Below, in pieces: positions 35,898 through 42,993 of a stretch of 64,000 nucleotides of DNA (its first letter is position 1; each line of letters opens with the position of its first letter). The notes beneath the pieces are model-generated. The model did not search any database and was not told the DNA's origin. It saw only the letters and a list, made by a program, of their open reading frames with translations. A program made the translations under genes and the position numbers. The DNA is from a virus: positions 22,605-86,604 of IMG/VR virus record IMGVR_UViG_3300033148_005363; one strand, 5' to 3'.

Positions 35898-37835
35898 TCA
35901 GTCCTCGGCCCCGTCGTCGTCGTCGGGTGTGGCCACCATGCGCACCATCTCAGCCCACGGGATCTCTAGCCGAACGACATCCTCACCGCCCGCCGCGTTC
36001 CGAAGGGCCTCAGCGCCGTCCAGCCCGTCTGCCAGCGCATTCCGCAGTGCCACCACGCGGTTCACCGCCTCGTTCAGCCGCCCTGGATCGACTCCCCGCG
36101 TCGCCTGGGTGCCCTGGACGCCCGCGCCCTCAGCGGCCCCGTCGCCGTCCGGCGCAATGCCTGCCAACGTGAAGAGCATGGGCTGCTTCGTCCACGCCTT
36201 GTGGATCTCCGGCAACTCAGCATTCAGGATGTCCGCCGCCTGCTCCCGCACCTCCCCAGGTACCAGGCCACCGGCCTTCGCCAGGATGTCAACGATCTTC
36301 GCCTGGGTCTCGGGGTCCCTGGTAATGGGTGACCTGCTCCGCGTCCGAACCAGCCGGTACCCGCGGTCACGGCAGAAGGTATCGAACTCATCGTCCCACG
36401 CCTCACGCAGCGGGCCAGCCACCATGTTCTCAAACATCGTCAAGGCGGACATCGCGGTCGCGCGATTGTAGTCCCCGCCCGCTGCCCGCAGGATGCGCGG
36501 CACCCGCATGGTCTCCGCCGCCTTGTCCCGGTTCTCCTGATCGTACTTGATGAACGCCGCCTCGTCCGGCTGGAACAACCGCTCCAGTACGATCTCCACC
36601 TTCCCCGTGCTCCCGGCGTTCACACCCCCCTTGCTCTTGGGCGGCAGGGCCTCGATGACCAGCATCTTATGCCGGCCCTTCCGGCCCTTGAGCCCCTTGA
36701 AGTGCTCGGCGATGACATCCGCCGCCCCGCTCTTCAGTTTCCCGCCGTTCACCAGCACCACATACGGCGGGATCCCCGACTCCGAGAAGTGCAGGAGGTT
36801 CGTGTCCTCCATCGCCGTGCTACCCATCACGGACCGCAGCCCGCCGAACCAGAGCGGGAACCCCCACACGCTCCGCGAATCCGGGATCACAAAGTGGTAG
36901 ATCTCCGTTGCCTCATGATCCGTCTCCTCGTCCCTGCCCAACTCCCGAAGGTGCGACTCCCACGCCTCCCTGTCCTCGAAGTACTTCCCCGTCGCCCTCG
37001 ACATGATCCGCGGGTCACCGTACTCCCTGAACCAGATCTCCCGACCGCTCTCCAGCACCTGCGCCCACCGACGGAACCGACGCCACACCCCACGCGTCTC
37101 GATCCGCAGGCCCACCCGGATCTTCTCCTGGACCTCCACCGCCTGCTCATCCTGCTTCGTGGGCCGCAAACGCAGCATCGATACCCACTGGAACCGCGCC
37201 GGCCCCCCCGCACCTTCCTCATCACCAGCGTCGCGCATGACCTCCACAGCCGCATTGCCCAGACCCACCCACTCGTCACGGATCCGGCTCCGCAGGTAAA
37301 CGAGGGACCGCCCCTTGTCCACGCAGTTCCGCATCCACACCCGGCAGCTCGCTGTCTCAAACCGCAGGCGCGCCATGTAAGCGGTCTTCGCCGTCTCCAG
37401 GTCATCGCCCTCCGGGTACACCGGCGCATCCTTGAGCTCGCCCTGCTCGTACAGCCACACCCGATCCTCGAAAACGAGATCCGCCAGCTTCTCCTCGAAA
37501 TCCTCGGCATCCGGCGACAGGACCGGCACCACCGCCGCACCGAACGCGTCCACCGTTGAGAAGTAGGCGGCCATGCACTGACGAAGCACATTCGAATTCA
37601 CGTACACGACCCACAGGCCGTCCATGGGCATCGGAGGCGCGACGAACCCACGCTCCGCCCACGTATCCTCCCCCAGGGCCTCGGCGCCCCACATCTGCGT
37701 GTCCTCCACGCCCACGCTCAGCGCCTTCATCACCTGCAACGGGGTGCCGCCATCCAGCCAGCTATCGCCGGTCTCAACGGTCTCAACGTCGCTCCCGCCC
37801 CGCATCGACTCCGCCTTCGACTTCCGCTCACTCAT
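35898..37835 (-). CDS. portal protein
   Basis: 645 residues. The pattern of PBSX/SPP1-type portals is seen: YVNSNVLRQCMAAYFSTVDAFG near the start, WGFPLWFGGLRSVMGSTAMED in the centre, and IPPYVVLVNGGKL, PDEAAFIKYDQENRDKAAETMRVPRILRA and MSALTMFENMVAGPLREAWDDEFD in the stem/crown region. It forms the dodecameric DNA port and the base for the terminase, whose gene follows directly. Confidence 0.85.
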   Translation of the reverse strand: MSERKSKAESMRGGSDVETVETGDSWLDGGTPLQVMKALSVGVEDTQMWGAEALGEDTWAERGFVAPPMPMDGLWVVYVNSNVLRQCMAAYFSTVDAFGAAVVPVLSPDAEDFEEKLADLVFEDRVWLYEQGELKDAPVYPEGDDLETAKTAYMARLRFETASCRVWMRNCVDKGRSLVYLRSRIRDEWVGLGNAAVEVMRDAGDEEGAGGPARFQWVSMLRLRPTKQDEQAVEVQEKIRVGLRIETRGVWRRFRRWAQVLESGREIWFREYGDPRIMSRATGKYFEDREAWESHLRELGRDEETDHEATEIYHFVIPDSRSVWGFPLWFGGLRSVMGSTAMEDTNLLHFSESGIPPYVVLVNGGKLKSGAADVIAEHFKGLKGRKGRHKMLVIEALPPKSKGGVNAGSTGKVEIVLERLFQPDEAAFIKYDQENRDKAAETMRVPRILRAAGGDYNRATAMSALTMFENMVAGPLREAWDDEFDTFCRDRGYRLVRTRSRSPITRDPETQAKIVDILAKAGGLVPGEVREQAADILNAELPEIHKAWTKQPMLFTLAGIAPDGDGAAEGAGVQGTQATRGVDPGRLNEAVNRVVALRNALADGLDGAEALRNAAGGEDVVRLEIPWAEMVRMVATPDDDDGAED

Positions 37836-37953
37836 CGCAACCCCCGCGCTCAGCGTCCGCGCACCGTCCCGACAATACCAGGGCGCACCACCCCAACACC
37901 GCCAGCACGCCGCCGCCCACCAAGACCATCGCTACTTCGATTGGAATGCTCAC
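37828..37953 (-). CDS. 41-residue membrane protein
   Basis: A GTG start with a GAGG site 7 nt upstream and an 8-nt overlap with the portal start. One hydrophobic helix (VAMVLVGGGVLAVLGWCALVL) is followed by a short Cys-containing tail. The tight fit in the operon supports it. The function is unknown. Confidence 0.5.
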   Translation of the reverse strand: MSIPIEVAMVLVGGGVLAVLGWCALVLSGRCADAERGGCDE

Positions 37954-37976
37954 CGCTCAACCTCGAGACCGACCAA

Positions 37977-38309
37977 CTACCGTGCCACCATCCACCCGTA
38001 CAGCGTCACCGTACACGGGTTCGTCACCGGATCAGCCGGCACGCCGCCCGCATTCGTCACCACCCGGACGTGCGTACACACCAAAGGCCACCCGTTGCCG
38101 TCCGCCAGCAACGTCTCCCCCGCAGCAGTCACACCCGCAGCGAAGTCCACCCACGTCACGCCCTCGTCATAAGACACCTGCAAATCGATGTCCCAGTCCG
38201 CACCCGTCGGACGGGTCACCAACTGCTTCTCGCGCAGATGCTTCACGCTCTTGCTCGCACCCTCGGTACCAGCCACCACCGGAACGTCCAACACGTGGTC
38301 CCTCAACAT
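37977..38309 (-). CDS. small protein at head of the structural operon, unknown
   Basis: 110 residues with a GGAGG site before the ATG. It is beta-rich (DIDLQVSYDEGVTWVDF, CTHVRVVTNAGG) and similar in feel to small virion surface domains. It is the first protein gene after the tRNA cluster. Confidence 0.6.
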   Translation of the reverse strand: MLRDHVLDVPVVAGTEGASKSVKHLREKQLVTRPTGADWDIDLQVSYDEGVTWVDFAAGVTAAGETLLADGNGWPLVCTHVRVVTNAGGVPADPVTNPCTVTLYGWMVAR

Positions 38310-38436
38310 TGCACACCTCCATCATTCATTCACTACCGCGCACTACACTACCACCGCCAGGGAGGCACGCGCAAGAGACGAGCGTGGAGAGGACGCGGAG
38401 GGACTGCGACGACGGACGATCATGCACGGGGAAAAG

Positions 38437-38510
38437 TCGGGGTGGCCGGATTCGAACCGACGACGTCCTGGCCCCGAACCAGGCGCGCTACCAGACTGCG
38501 CTACACCCCG
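38437..38510 (-). tRNA. tRNA-Pro(CGG)
   Basis: 74-nt cloverleaf with acceptor CGGGGTG/CACCCCG and an anticodon stem CCTGG/CCAGG around loop TTCGGGG (anticodon CGG). The T arm GTCGG-TTCGAAT-CCGGC is good. CCA is not encoded. It would read CCG codons, which are common in this high-GC genome. Confidence 0.93.
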
Positions 38511-38514
38511 AAAG

Positions 38515-38586
38515 CAAGCCGACCGGGAATCGAACCCAGGATCTGCGGTTTTGGAGACCGCTGTTCTACCACTGAACTATCGGCCC
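38515..38586 (-). tRNA. tRNA-Trp(CCA)
   Basis: 72-nt cloverleaf with anticodon stem GCGGT/ACCGC and loop CTCCAAA (anticodon CCA), and T arm CTGGG-TTCGATT-CCCGG. The acceptor GGGCCGA/TCGGCTT has two G-T pairs at its end. CCA is not encoded. It lies 4 nt from the Pro gene. Confidence 0.9.
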
Positions 38587-38602
38587 AGACAAACACACCC
38601 AG

Positions 38603-38675
38603 AGCACCGGGAGGGGATCGAACCCACTGCCTGCTGATTACGAAACAGCCGCTCTGCCAAGTGAGCTACCGGTGC
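38603..38675 (-). tRNA. tRNA-Thr(CGT)
   Basis: 73-nt cloverleaf with perfect acceptor GCACCGG/CCGGTGC. The anticodon loop TTCGTAA (anticodon CGT) has a U-U pair at the top of its stem. It would read ACG codons. It is the first of the three tRNA genes in the transcript. Confidence 0.92.
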
Positions 38676-38797
38676 CTAATTTTCCGATTGAGTCGAAATC
38701 AGGTTGTCACAGAACAGACCGAACGCCAGGCCATGTGCCTGGCACCATCGGTGTCGTGTGACGGGGGGGAGTGTGGTTTGTGACCTTCATGGCCCGC

Positions 38798-38827
38798 AGT
38801 GTAGACCGGGGAGAGGGACGGTGTCAA
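38798..38827 (-). promoter_or_regulatory. promoter upstream of tRNAs and late operon
   Basis: TTGACA (38827-38822), 18-nt spacer and TACACT (38803-38798). It directs transcription into the tRNA genes and the portal-to-fibre operon, and is the second of two promoters in tandem. Confidence 0.6.
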
Positions 38828-38921
38828 GGGGGAAAGGGGGGGTAGTGCCCCTCCAGACGTAGCGAAGCCCGGGACAAATCTTGGCAGATCCCCGGACTCG
38901 CTAAAGGATTCTCACATGCGC

Positions 38922-38950
38922 AATCTAGCGTGGTCCGCGTGGTGTGTCAA
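38922..38950 (-). promoter_or_regulatory. promoter upstream of tRNAs and late operon (distal)
   Basis: TTGACA (38950-38945), 17-nt spacer and TAGATT (38927-38922), a close match to the sigma-70 consensus. It is the first of two tandem promoters reading toward the tRNAs and structural genes. Confidence 0.68.
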
Positions 38951-39402
38951 CCCTCAGTTGCGAGAGGACGCGGACGGGGTTCACGGACGGGAGGTCTACA
39001 CGAAGAAAAGGGAGAGGCGCAGGAAAGAGGAAGGTCGGAGAGGAGAGGGGGCGCGGGACGAAGAGGGGGGCCGGAGGACGGGGAGAGGGACACAGACGGC
39101 TGGGAGGGGCGCGCAGGAGGTGGGCGCAGACGGGGTGCGCGAGGTTTGCGATTTTTTCGGGAGGCTCGGAGGTGGGGGGGCTATGCCTGTCCGGCCCCCC
39201 ATTTGCCCGGTTTTTTGACCCCCCGGCCCCCTCCCGGGCTGCCCCGATGTATCACTATTCGTACCCTTGAACCGGCCCCTCCCTGTCCCCATTGAGAGGG
39301 GTGGGGACACTTCAAAACGCTGAAGTCTGCGACGGAGCCAGCGCCGGGGACAGCGGGGGTACACTGGTTGACGCGGCGGGTAGGACCACCCCCCGGACAA
39401 AT
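38951..39402. other. gene-poor purine-rich region between small terminase and late promoters
   Basis: Several short frames are open here, but they have low-complexity Arg/Gly/Pro composition and no good start sites, so I call no gene. The plus strand is almost pure purine at about 38,990-39,120. A GGGGGGC/GCCCCCC inverted repeat (about 39,174-39,200), followed by TTTTTT at about 39,212, could stop plus-strand transcription. The hairpin at 39,284-39,309 is listed separately. Confidence 0.5.
39284..39309 (-). terminator. hairpin downstream of the small terminase gene
   Basis: Perfect TGTCCCC/GGGGACA stem with a 12-nt loop, about 95 nt after the small-terminase stop on the minus strand. There is no T-run. 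It is likely to mark the end of that transcript. Confidence 0.45.
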
Positions 39403-40233
39403 TCAAGCAGACCCCCCGGGTGCATCGTTAAGGACGCCCGCTGCGAGCCGGTCCAGGTCCAGGGGATCACCGCTGCCCACAGGGGCCGCCTGTGTCACAG
39501 GGGCCGAACTGGGCTGCGACGGCAGGGGTTCCGAGGTAGAGGCAAGGAGGTCCGGCAGGTCCGGCATGGGGGGCGGCGCAACACCCTTCGGTGCATCGTC
39601 GCCAGACGGAGGCACGTATCCCCCGCTGTCAGGGTCGGTCTCGGGGCGGTATCCGGGGGCGAAGTACGAGAACAGCTCAGCGGGGATCTCCCCCTCTGTG
39701 GCCAGGGCCTCAAGGTCCGCATCATCCAGGCCAGCGATCTGATCCTCGAGGGATCCACCGCCTGCCACCCCCGCGTCAATCGCCGACTGGAGTAGGGCGT
39801 GCTCCCGGGTCAGCACCCTGTCGAGCTCGTTGGAGATCCGCATGAGCTCCGCATTGGAGATGTCGGGATCCATCGCAGCATCCCGGAGCCTGCCCTTGAT
39901 CTTGCGGACGAGGCCCAGGTTCTCTCCCAGGACCGTGGCAGGGTCATTGCTCTCCCGTCGCTGGGCTTCCTGGACCACCCGCGCAAAGCGGTCACGGATC
40001 GCCTCGAAGCCCCGCTCAGGCCATCCCTCGTCTACCGCCTTTTTCGCAGTACTATAAGCTATCCCAAGTGTCTCAGAAAGCCGAGAGATAGACGGATTTC
40101 GGACGTAAGCTTTAAACATCCTCTCATAGAGTTCCCTTGTTATAGACTTCCCCTTTCGCGCGGGCGATCCTGGAAATCGAGCCTTCCTCCCCCTCGCGCG
40201 CTCCTGCGCTGTAGTCTTATCTTCAGGCTTCAT
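39403..40233 (-). CDS. terminase small subunit-like DNA-binding protein
   Basis: 276 residues. The N-terminal 30 residues are basic. Residues ~30-75 form a helix-turn-helix (RELYERMFKAYVRNPSISRLSETLGIAYSTAKKAVDEGWPE) as in small terminases that recognise the packaging site. Helical oligomerisation sequence follows, and the last ~80 residues are Pro/Asp-rich and probably contact the large subunit. It lies 1 kb before the portal and next to a repeat-rich region that might hold the packaging site. Confidence 0.72.
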   Translation of the reverse strand: MKPEDKTTAQERARGRKARFPGSPARKGKSITRELYERMFKAYVRNPSISRLSETLGIAYSTAKKAVDEGWPERGFEAIRDRFARVVQEAQRRESNDPATVLGENLGLVRKIKGRLRDAAMDPDISNAELMRISNELDRVLTREHALLQSAIDAGVAGGGSLEDQIAGLDDADLEALATEGEIPAELFSYFAPGYRPETDPDSGGYVPPSGDDAPKGVAPPPMPDLPDLLASTSEPLPSQPSSAPVTQAAPVGSGDPLDLDRLAAGVLNDAPGGSA

Positions 40234-40703
40234 GGGTGTTGCCCTCCCCTTGTTCCGTGGTGTTCTTCCCGCGCGTTCCCGTCGCTCCGCTCCGCTCTAC
40301 CCCTTGCTTCTTCGCTGTCCTCTCCGCGCGTTGCCCTCGCTCCGCTCTTCACGTTCCTCGCGCTGCCCTCCCCTTGCTCCTCGCTGCCCTTCGTTCTCCT
40401 TCCCATCGCTCCGCTCTTCAACCCTTTGCTCCTCGCTGTCCTCCATCGGTTCCTCTTGCCGCTCCCTGTGTCCGTCTCCTCCGGGGTCCTACACCTCCGC
40501 AGTTGACCTGTCCCGCGCGTTCCTCCCCGTACCCCATGCAGTGGGACGGGGTTTCGCGTCCGGTTGATCGGAAGTCCGCAGTAGTCGTTCGTTCCCAGCG
40601 CCTTGCTTCCTTGCCGCCTGGCTCCCTTGCTTCTGGTTCGCGGGGCCTCACCCATCGCTTCGGTCCCCGGTCGTCTGTGGTCGCTTCGTTGCAGGTCGCT
40701 CAC
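40230..40703 (-). CDS. doubtful basic low-complexity protein coupled to the small terminase
   Basis: 157 codons from a GTG, ending in an ATGA overlap with the small-terminase start. A further short frame upstream (GTG at 40762, GGAGG site) ends in a GTGA overlap with it, and such overlaps are typical of real genes here. Against it, the product is very rich in Arg, Gly, Ser and Glu, follows DNA repeats, and has a poor start. An alternative frame (40446-40297, 49 codons, RBS AGAGGA) is equally possible. Confidence 0.3.
   Translation of the reverse strand: MSDLQRSDHRRPGTEAMGEAPRTRSKGARRQGSKALGTNDYCGLPINRTRNPVPLHGVRGGTRGTGQLRRCRTPEETDTGSGKRNRWRTARSKGLKSGAMGRRTKGSEEQGEGSARNVKSGARATRGEDSEEARGRAERSDGNAREEHHGTRGGQHP
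40282..40470. repeat. degenerate tandem repeats near the small terminase
   Basis: The unit core TCGCTCCGCTCT recurs at 40282 (with an extra CCGCT), 40337 and 40406. Each is followed at a roughly constant distance by a second element, TTGCTYCTCGCTG (about 40313, 40375 and 40424). Spacings of 55 and 69 bp show imperfect duplication. The location next to the small terminase makes a packaging (pac/cos) or regulatory role possible. Confidence 0.55.
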
Positions 40704-40785
40704 TGCTTAGCCTCTTGCCTTTGCTCTTCCCGTCGTAGTCCCTTCGTTCCGCTGTGCTCCACTTGGGCCGTCCTCCGTAAGTCTG

Positions 40786-40808
40786 TCCTTTAACCGCTAC
40801 TTAGTCAA
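40786..40808 (-). promoter_or_regulatory. weak promoter-like sequence for the small terminase transcript
   Basis: TTGACT (40808-40803) and CAGACT as a poor -10 at 17 nt. It lies at the edge of the intergenic control region and is the only candidate found upstream of the small terminase. Confidence 0.35.
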
Positions 40809-40932
40809 GCCGCGGGCGGGCGGGGCTGCGCGCGTGTTTTACGGCGCGTGCGTGGGCGCGTTGGCGCTCAGTAACGCGCGTGCGTGCGGGGGTGGATTCG
40901 CGGTGCGTCATGGGTGCGTCATTTTGGGTGGG

Positions 40933-41022
40933 GTCCGCGCGGGATGGGTGGTCCACTATGTCTGTGTCCGCGCGGGATGCAGTGGGGTTTCGCGCGCTGG
41001 TTGGGAGGTGGGGTCCGCGCGG
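40933..41022. repeat. three direct repeats GTCCGCGCGG(GATG)
   Basis: Copies at 40933-40946 and 40966-40979 are identical over 14 bp; a third at 41013-41022 keeps the first 10 bp (41012 also G). Spacings are 33 and 47 bp. Each contains a short CCGCGCGG palindrome. They may be protein-binding sites. Confidence 0.6.
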
Positions 41023-41159
41023 TTCTGTGTCTTGTGTTCTGTGTCCTGTAGCCGTTCACCTAGAATGTGTTCTGTGTGGGGTGGGGTTCTCCGGGGGTCC
41101 TCGCGTACGCGTATGGCGCGCGCCCTCGCGTGCACAGGCGCGTTTGTGTTTAAGTTTAC

Positions 41160-41203
41160 TTAACCACAGGACACAGAAGTTAACTACAGGACTTAACCAC
41201 AAG
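41160..41203. repeat. iteron-like repeats TTAACYACAGGAC
   Basis: TTAACCACAGGAC (41160-41172), TTAACTACAGGAC (41180-41192) and a partial TTAACCACA (41193-41201) lie in direct orientation. They follow an A/T-richer stretch (GTTTAAGTTTACTTAA) that is unusual in this GC-rich DNA. The arrangement is typical of initiator or repressor binding arrays. Confidence 0.6.
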
Positions 41204-41213
41204 TTTAGAGTCT

Positions 41214-41232
41214 ACGCGTCGGCGCGACGCGT
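41214..41232. promoter_or_regulatory. 19-bp palindrome
   Basis: ACGCGTCG-GCG-CGACGCGT is perfect over 8+8 bp with a 3-bp centre. It lies 11 bp after the iteron-like repeats. Its arms contain CGACG/CGTCG, the core of the promoter element found elsewhere in the window. Confidence 0.5.
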
Positions 41233-41357
41233 GCAGGGCTGCGCGCGGAACATGCGCCGACGGATGCGCGGGGGCATGTCACGCGTACGCGAGGGCCGGG
41301 GCGTGGATTGGGAGGGGTAGACGTGGTGGGCGGTGGCTGAGCAGTGCGGGTGGGGAC

Positions 41358-41415
41358 TCGTCGAATGGCTCGACGAATAAAAGGGCTTGACAGGGGGTGG
41401 GCGGTAAGGTAGACG
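41358..41415 (+). promoter_or_regulatory. promoter with TCGTCGA-ATGGC-TCGACGA operator
   Basis: A 7-bp inverted repeat (41358-41376) lies 10 bp upstream of TTGACA (41387-41392); the -10 is TAGACG (41410-41415), with a 17-nt spacer. It reads into the nuclease gene at 41456. A 7-codon frame (ATG at 41436, inside the leader) ends in a TGA overlapping that gene's ATG and contains its AGGAGG site. Confidence 0.6.
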
Positions 41416-41455
41416 TTGGGGGAGGTTGGGCGGTGATGAACAACAGGAGGGCGGG

Positions 41456-42045
41456 ATGACTACCGATAAATCAGAAGACCCGACGTTGTTCCCGCCCACC
41501 CACGATCGGCTTGTGGAGTTGGCCGCGCAGTGGCTCTTGAAGGGCGCTGTGGTGCCGTGCTCGTACACCAAGACGGGGACGCGGCGCGTGTCGTGCTCCG
41601 TGGTTGCCGCGGACGTGACCAGTTCCGCCGGGGAAACACCGGACGCTATCGGGTGGGCTGGCTGGGGATCCGTGCTGGTAGAGTGCAAGACCAGTCGGTC
41701 AGACTTCCTGGCAGACCGGAAGAAGCCCTACCGCCGACTACTGGAGTCAGGCATGGGACGGGCGCGGTACTTCCTCGTCCCGAAGGGGCTGGTAACCACT
41801 GCGGAACTCCCATGGGCTGGGGGCTCCTGGAGTACAACGGGAAGACCGTGCGGGTGGCAAAGCTGGCGACCCGGCTCGATCAGTACGCGCCTGAAGACGA
41901 GACGCGCCTACTGGTCTCGCTACTGCGTCGGCTGCCAGCCGGGATCGACGGGGTGCGGGTGCGGTACTACACCGACGACGACAAGACGAAGCGGCCCAGG
42001 GGGGCCGTGCATGTTCAGACGGCGGACACCGCGGACCCCAAATAA
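41456..42045 (+). CDS. MmcB-like PD-(D/E)XK nuclease, interrupted by a -1 frameshift
   Basis: It starts at ATG 41456 (AGGAGG site). The frame reads through VVPCSYTKTGTRRVS and DAIGWAGWGSVLVECKTSRSDFLADRKK, giving the catalytic set Asp63, Glu76 and Lys78, then GMGRARYFLVPKGLVTTAELPW. At about 41,809-41,817 the homologous continuation (GWGLLEYNGKTVRVAKLATRLD...) is in the -1 frame, which ends at 42045. One extra G in the GGG run would restore a ~197-residue protein. Without a shift the original frame adds unrelated residues. It may be mutation, sequence error or programmed slippage. Confidence 0.7.
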
Positions 42046-42270
42046 AACCCCTCCCCGCTACAGCCCCTCACTCGAACAAATAGCAGACACCCATCCCCGG
42101 CAGGGCATTGACGCCCACGGTCGCCAGCGCAGGGGGCAGGTGGCCGCGTAGGAGGGTGGCCGGTGGGGTCGGAGGGGGTCAGGGGTTGCGGGCGGTAGAG
42201 GGGCTCGTGGGGACTCGGTTATCGTTTCGGTTATATCGCGCTGTCGGATTTGCAAACGGGGGGGGGTGGG
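42046..42270. other. convergent intergenic region
   Basis: About 225 bp between the ends of two converging genes. It is G-rich on the plus strand, with one A/T-richer patch (GTTATCGTTTCGGTTATAT, about 42,219-42,237) and a GGGGGGGG run near 42,258. No gene or clear terminator is seen. Confidence 0.4.
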
Positions 42271-42798
42271 TCAGGAGCTGGGCACCTTCTTCGGGCGCCG
42301 CGTCCTGCGCGCGTGGCTCATCCGCTCACGACGGCGGGCGCTCTCCGGCGGGGCCTCGGTGCCGGGGGTATGATCGGGGTGCATGGCGCAGTCCTGGTCG
42401 GGGCAGTTGGCGCAGTCGTGGACATCACCATCCGTCCATGCGTCTAGTCTCGGCACGTAGTGGTATCTGGTCCTGGGATCATCGGGCTCATCATCGCAGT
42501 CCGCTACCTCGCATGGCGACACGGCCTCGTTGTCGCAGGACCCCACGTCGGGGCAGCCGGTGCAGCGGTCGGGGTCCTCGCGGGTGCCTGCCGTGGCCGA
42601 CGCGGGCCGTTCGTCGTTGTCGCTGTTCCACGATGGTCCCCAGGACTCGAAGGCGATGGACCCAGCGCCCCAGCCCGCGGGGGCCACCGTGAAGTGTCCA
42701 AGGGGTTCGTCCAGTGGCTCAATGCTGTCTGCCAAGTCGTTGAAGTCCTCAGCGATCGCCAAGAGATCCTCGCTGGTAGGCGTGCATTCGTCTTTCAT
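42271..42798 (-). CDS. acidic Cys-rich protein, unknown
   Basis: 175 residues from the ATG at 42798. Eight cysteines fall in CTGCPDVGSC, SPCEVADC and CANCPDQDC (about residues 77-150), suggesting two zinc-binding or 4Fe-type knuckles. The N-terminus is acidic and the C-terminus basic (RRRERMSHARRTRRPKK). A further ATG at 42837, 9 nt after the promoter -10, is in frame and would add 13 residues. Confidence 0.6.
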   Translation of the reverse strand: MKDECTPTSEDLLAIAEDFNDLADSIEPLDEPLGHFTVAPAGWGAGSIAFESWGPSWNSDNDERPASATAGTREDPDRCTGCPDVGSCDNEAVSPCEVADCDDEPDDPRTRYHYVPRLDAWTDGDVHDCANCPDQDCAMHPDHTPGTEAPPESARRRERMSHARRTRRPKKVPSS

Positions 42799-42846
42799 CC
42801 GTGTCTCCTCGTAGCGCCCCGGAGGGCGGTGGTTCATCCTGCGTGC

Positions 42847-42876
42847 AGAGTACCGGGGCACCTGAGCGCCCGTCAA
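42847..42876 (-). promoter_or_regulatory. promoter for the Cys-rich gene (divergent pair)
   Basis: TTGACG (42876-42871), 18-nt spacer, TACTCT (42852-42847). It is back to back with the plus-strand promoter at 42907 and shares the TTCGACGA element between them. The transcript carries CAGGATGAAC 6 nt after the -10, like the divergent partner. Confidence 0.58.
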
Positions 42877-42880
42877 GAGA

Positions 42881-42935
42881 ATTCGACGATGCGGCGAAAA
42901 TAAGTGTTGACAGCCCGACAAGGGGACGGTAGAAG
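42881..42935 (+). promoter_or_regulatory. promoter with upstream CGACGA...CGGCGAAAATAA element
   Basis: The element at 42881-42902 ends 10 nt before TTGACA (42907-42912), the same phasing as in the copies at 45.8, 50.1 and 62.9 kb. The -10 is TAGAAG (42930-42935), with a 17-nt spacer. It drives the plus-strand operon 42994-44712. Confidence 0.62.
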
Positions 42936-42944
42936 TGGATCAGG

Positions 42945-42980
42945 ATGAACGAACGACGCGCCGCCCGGCGGTCAAACTGA
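42945..42980 (+). CDS. 11-codon leader reading frame
   Basis: The ATG lies 9 nt after the -10, at the start of the transcript, and encodes MNERRAARRSN before a TGA at 42978. The GGAGGAG site of the next gene follows at once. It may be a leader peptide or a by-product of a conserved CAGGATGAAC start sequence. Translation is unproven. Confidence 0.35.
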   Translation: MNERRAARRSN

Positions 42981-42993
42981 GGAGGAGACGACC

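Larger units (their letters stand above)
40809..41357. other. non-coding control region, candidate replication origin
   Basis: About 550 bp without a credible gene, where transcription direction changes (minus-strand genes to the left, plus-strand gene to the right). It is G/T-rich on the plus strand. It holds three GTCCGCGCGG(GATG) direct repeats (40933, 40966, 41013), an iteron-like cluster (41160-41203) and a 19-bp palindrome (41214-41232). This is the strongest origin-like structure in the window. Confidence 0.5.

Noticed and set aside
38916-39295. Three overlapping plus-strand frames of 100-121 codons
   Set aside because: They come from a purine-rich tract; all three frames are open at once and the products are Arg/Gly/Glu low complexity without usable starts.
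42058-42255. 65-codon minus-strand frame in the convergent region
   Set aside because: There is no good start or ribosome-binding site, and the product is Pro/Arg-rich without pattern.
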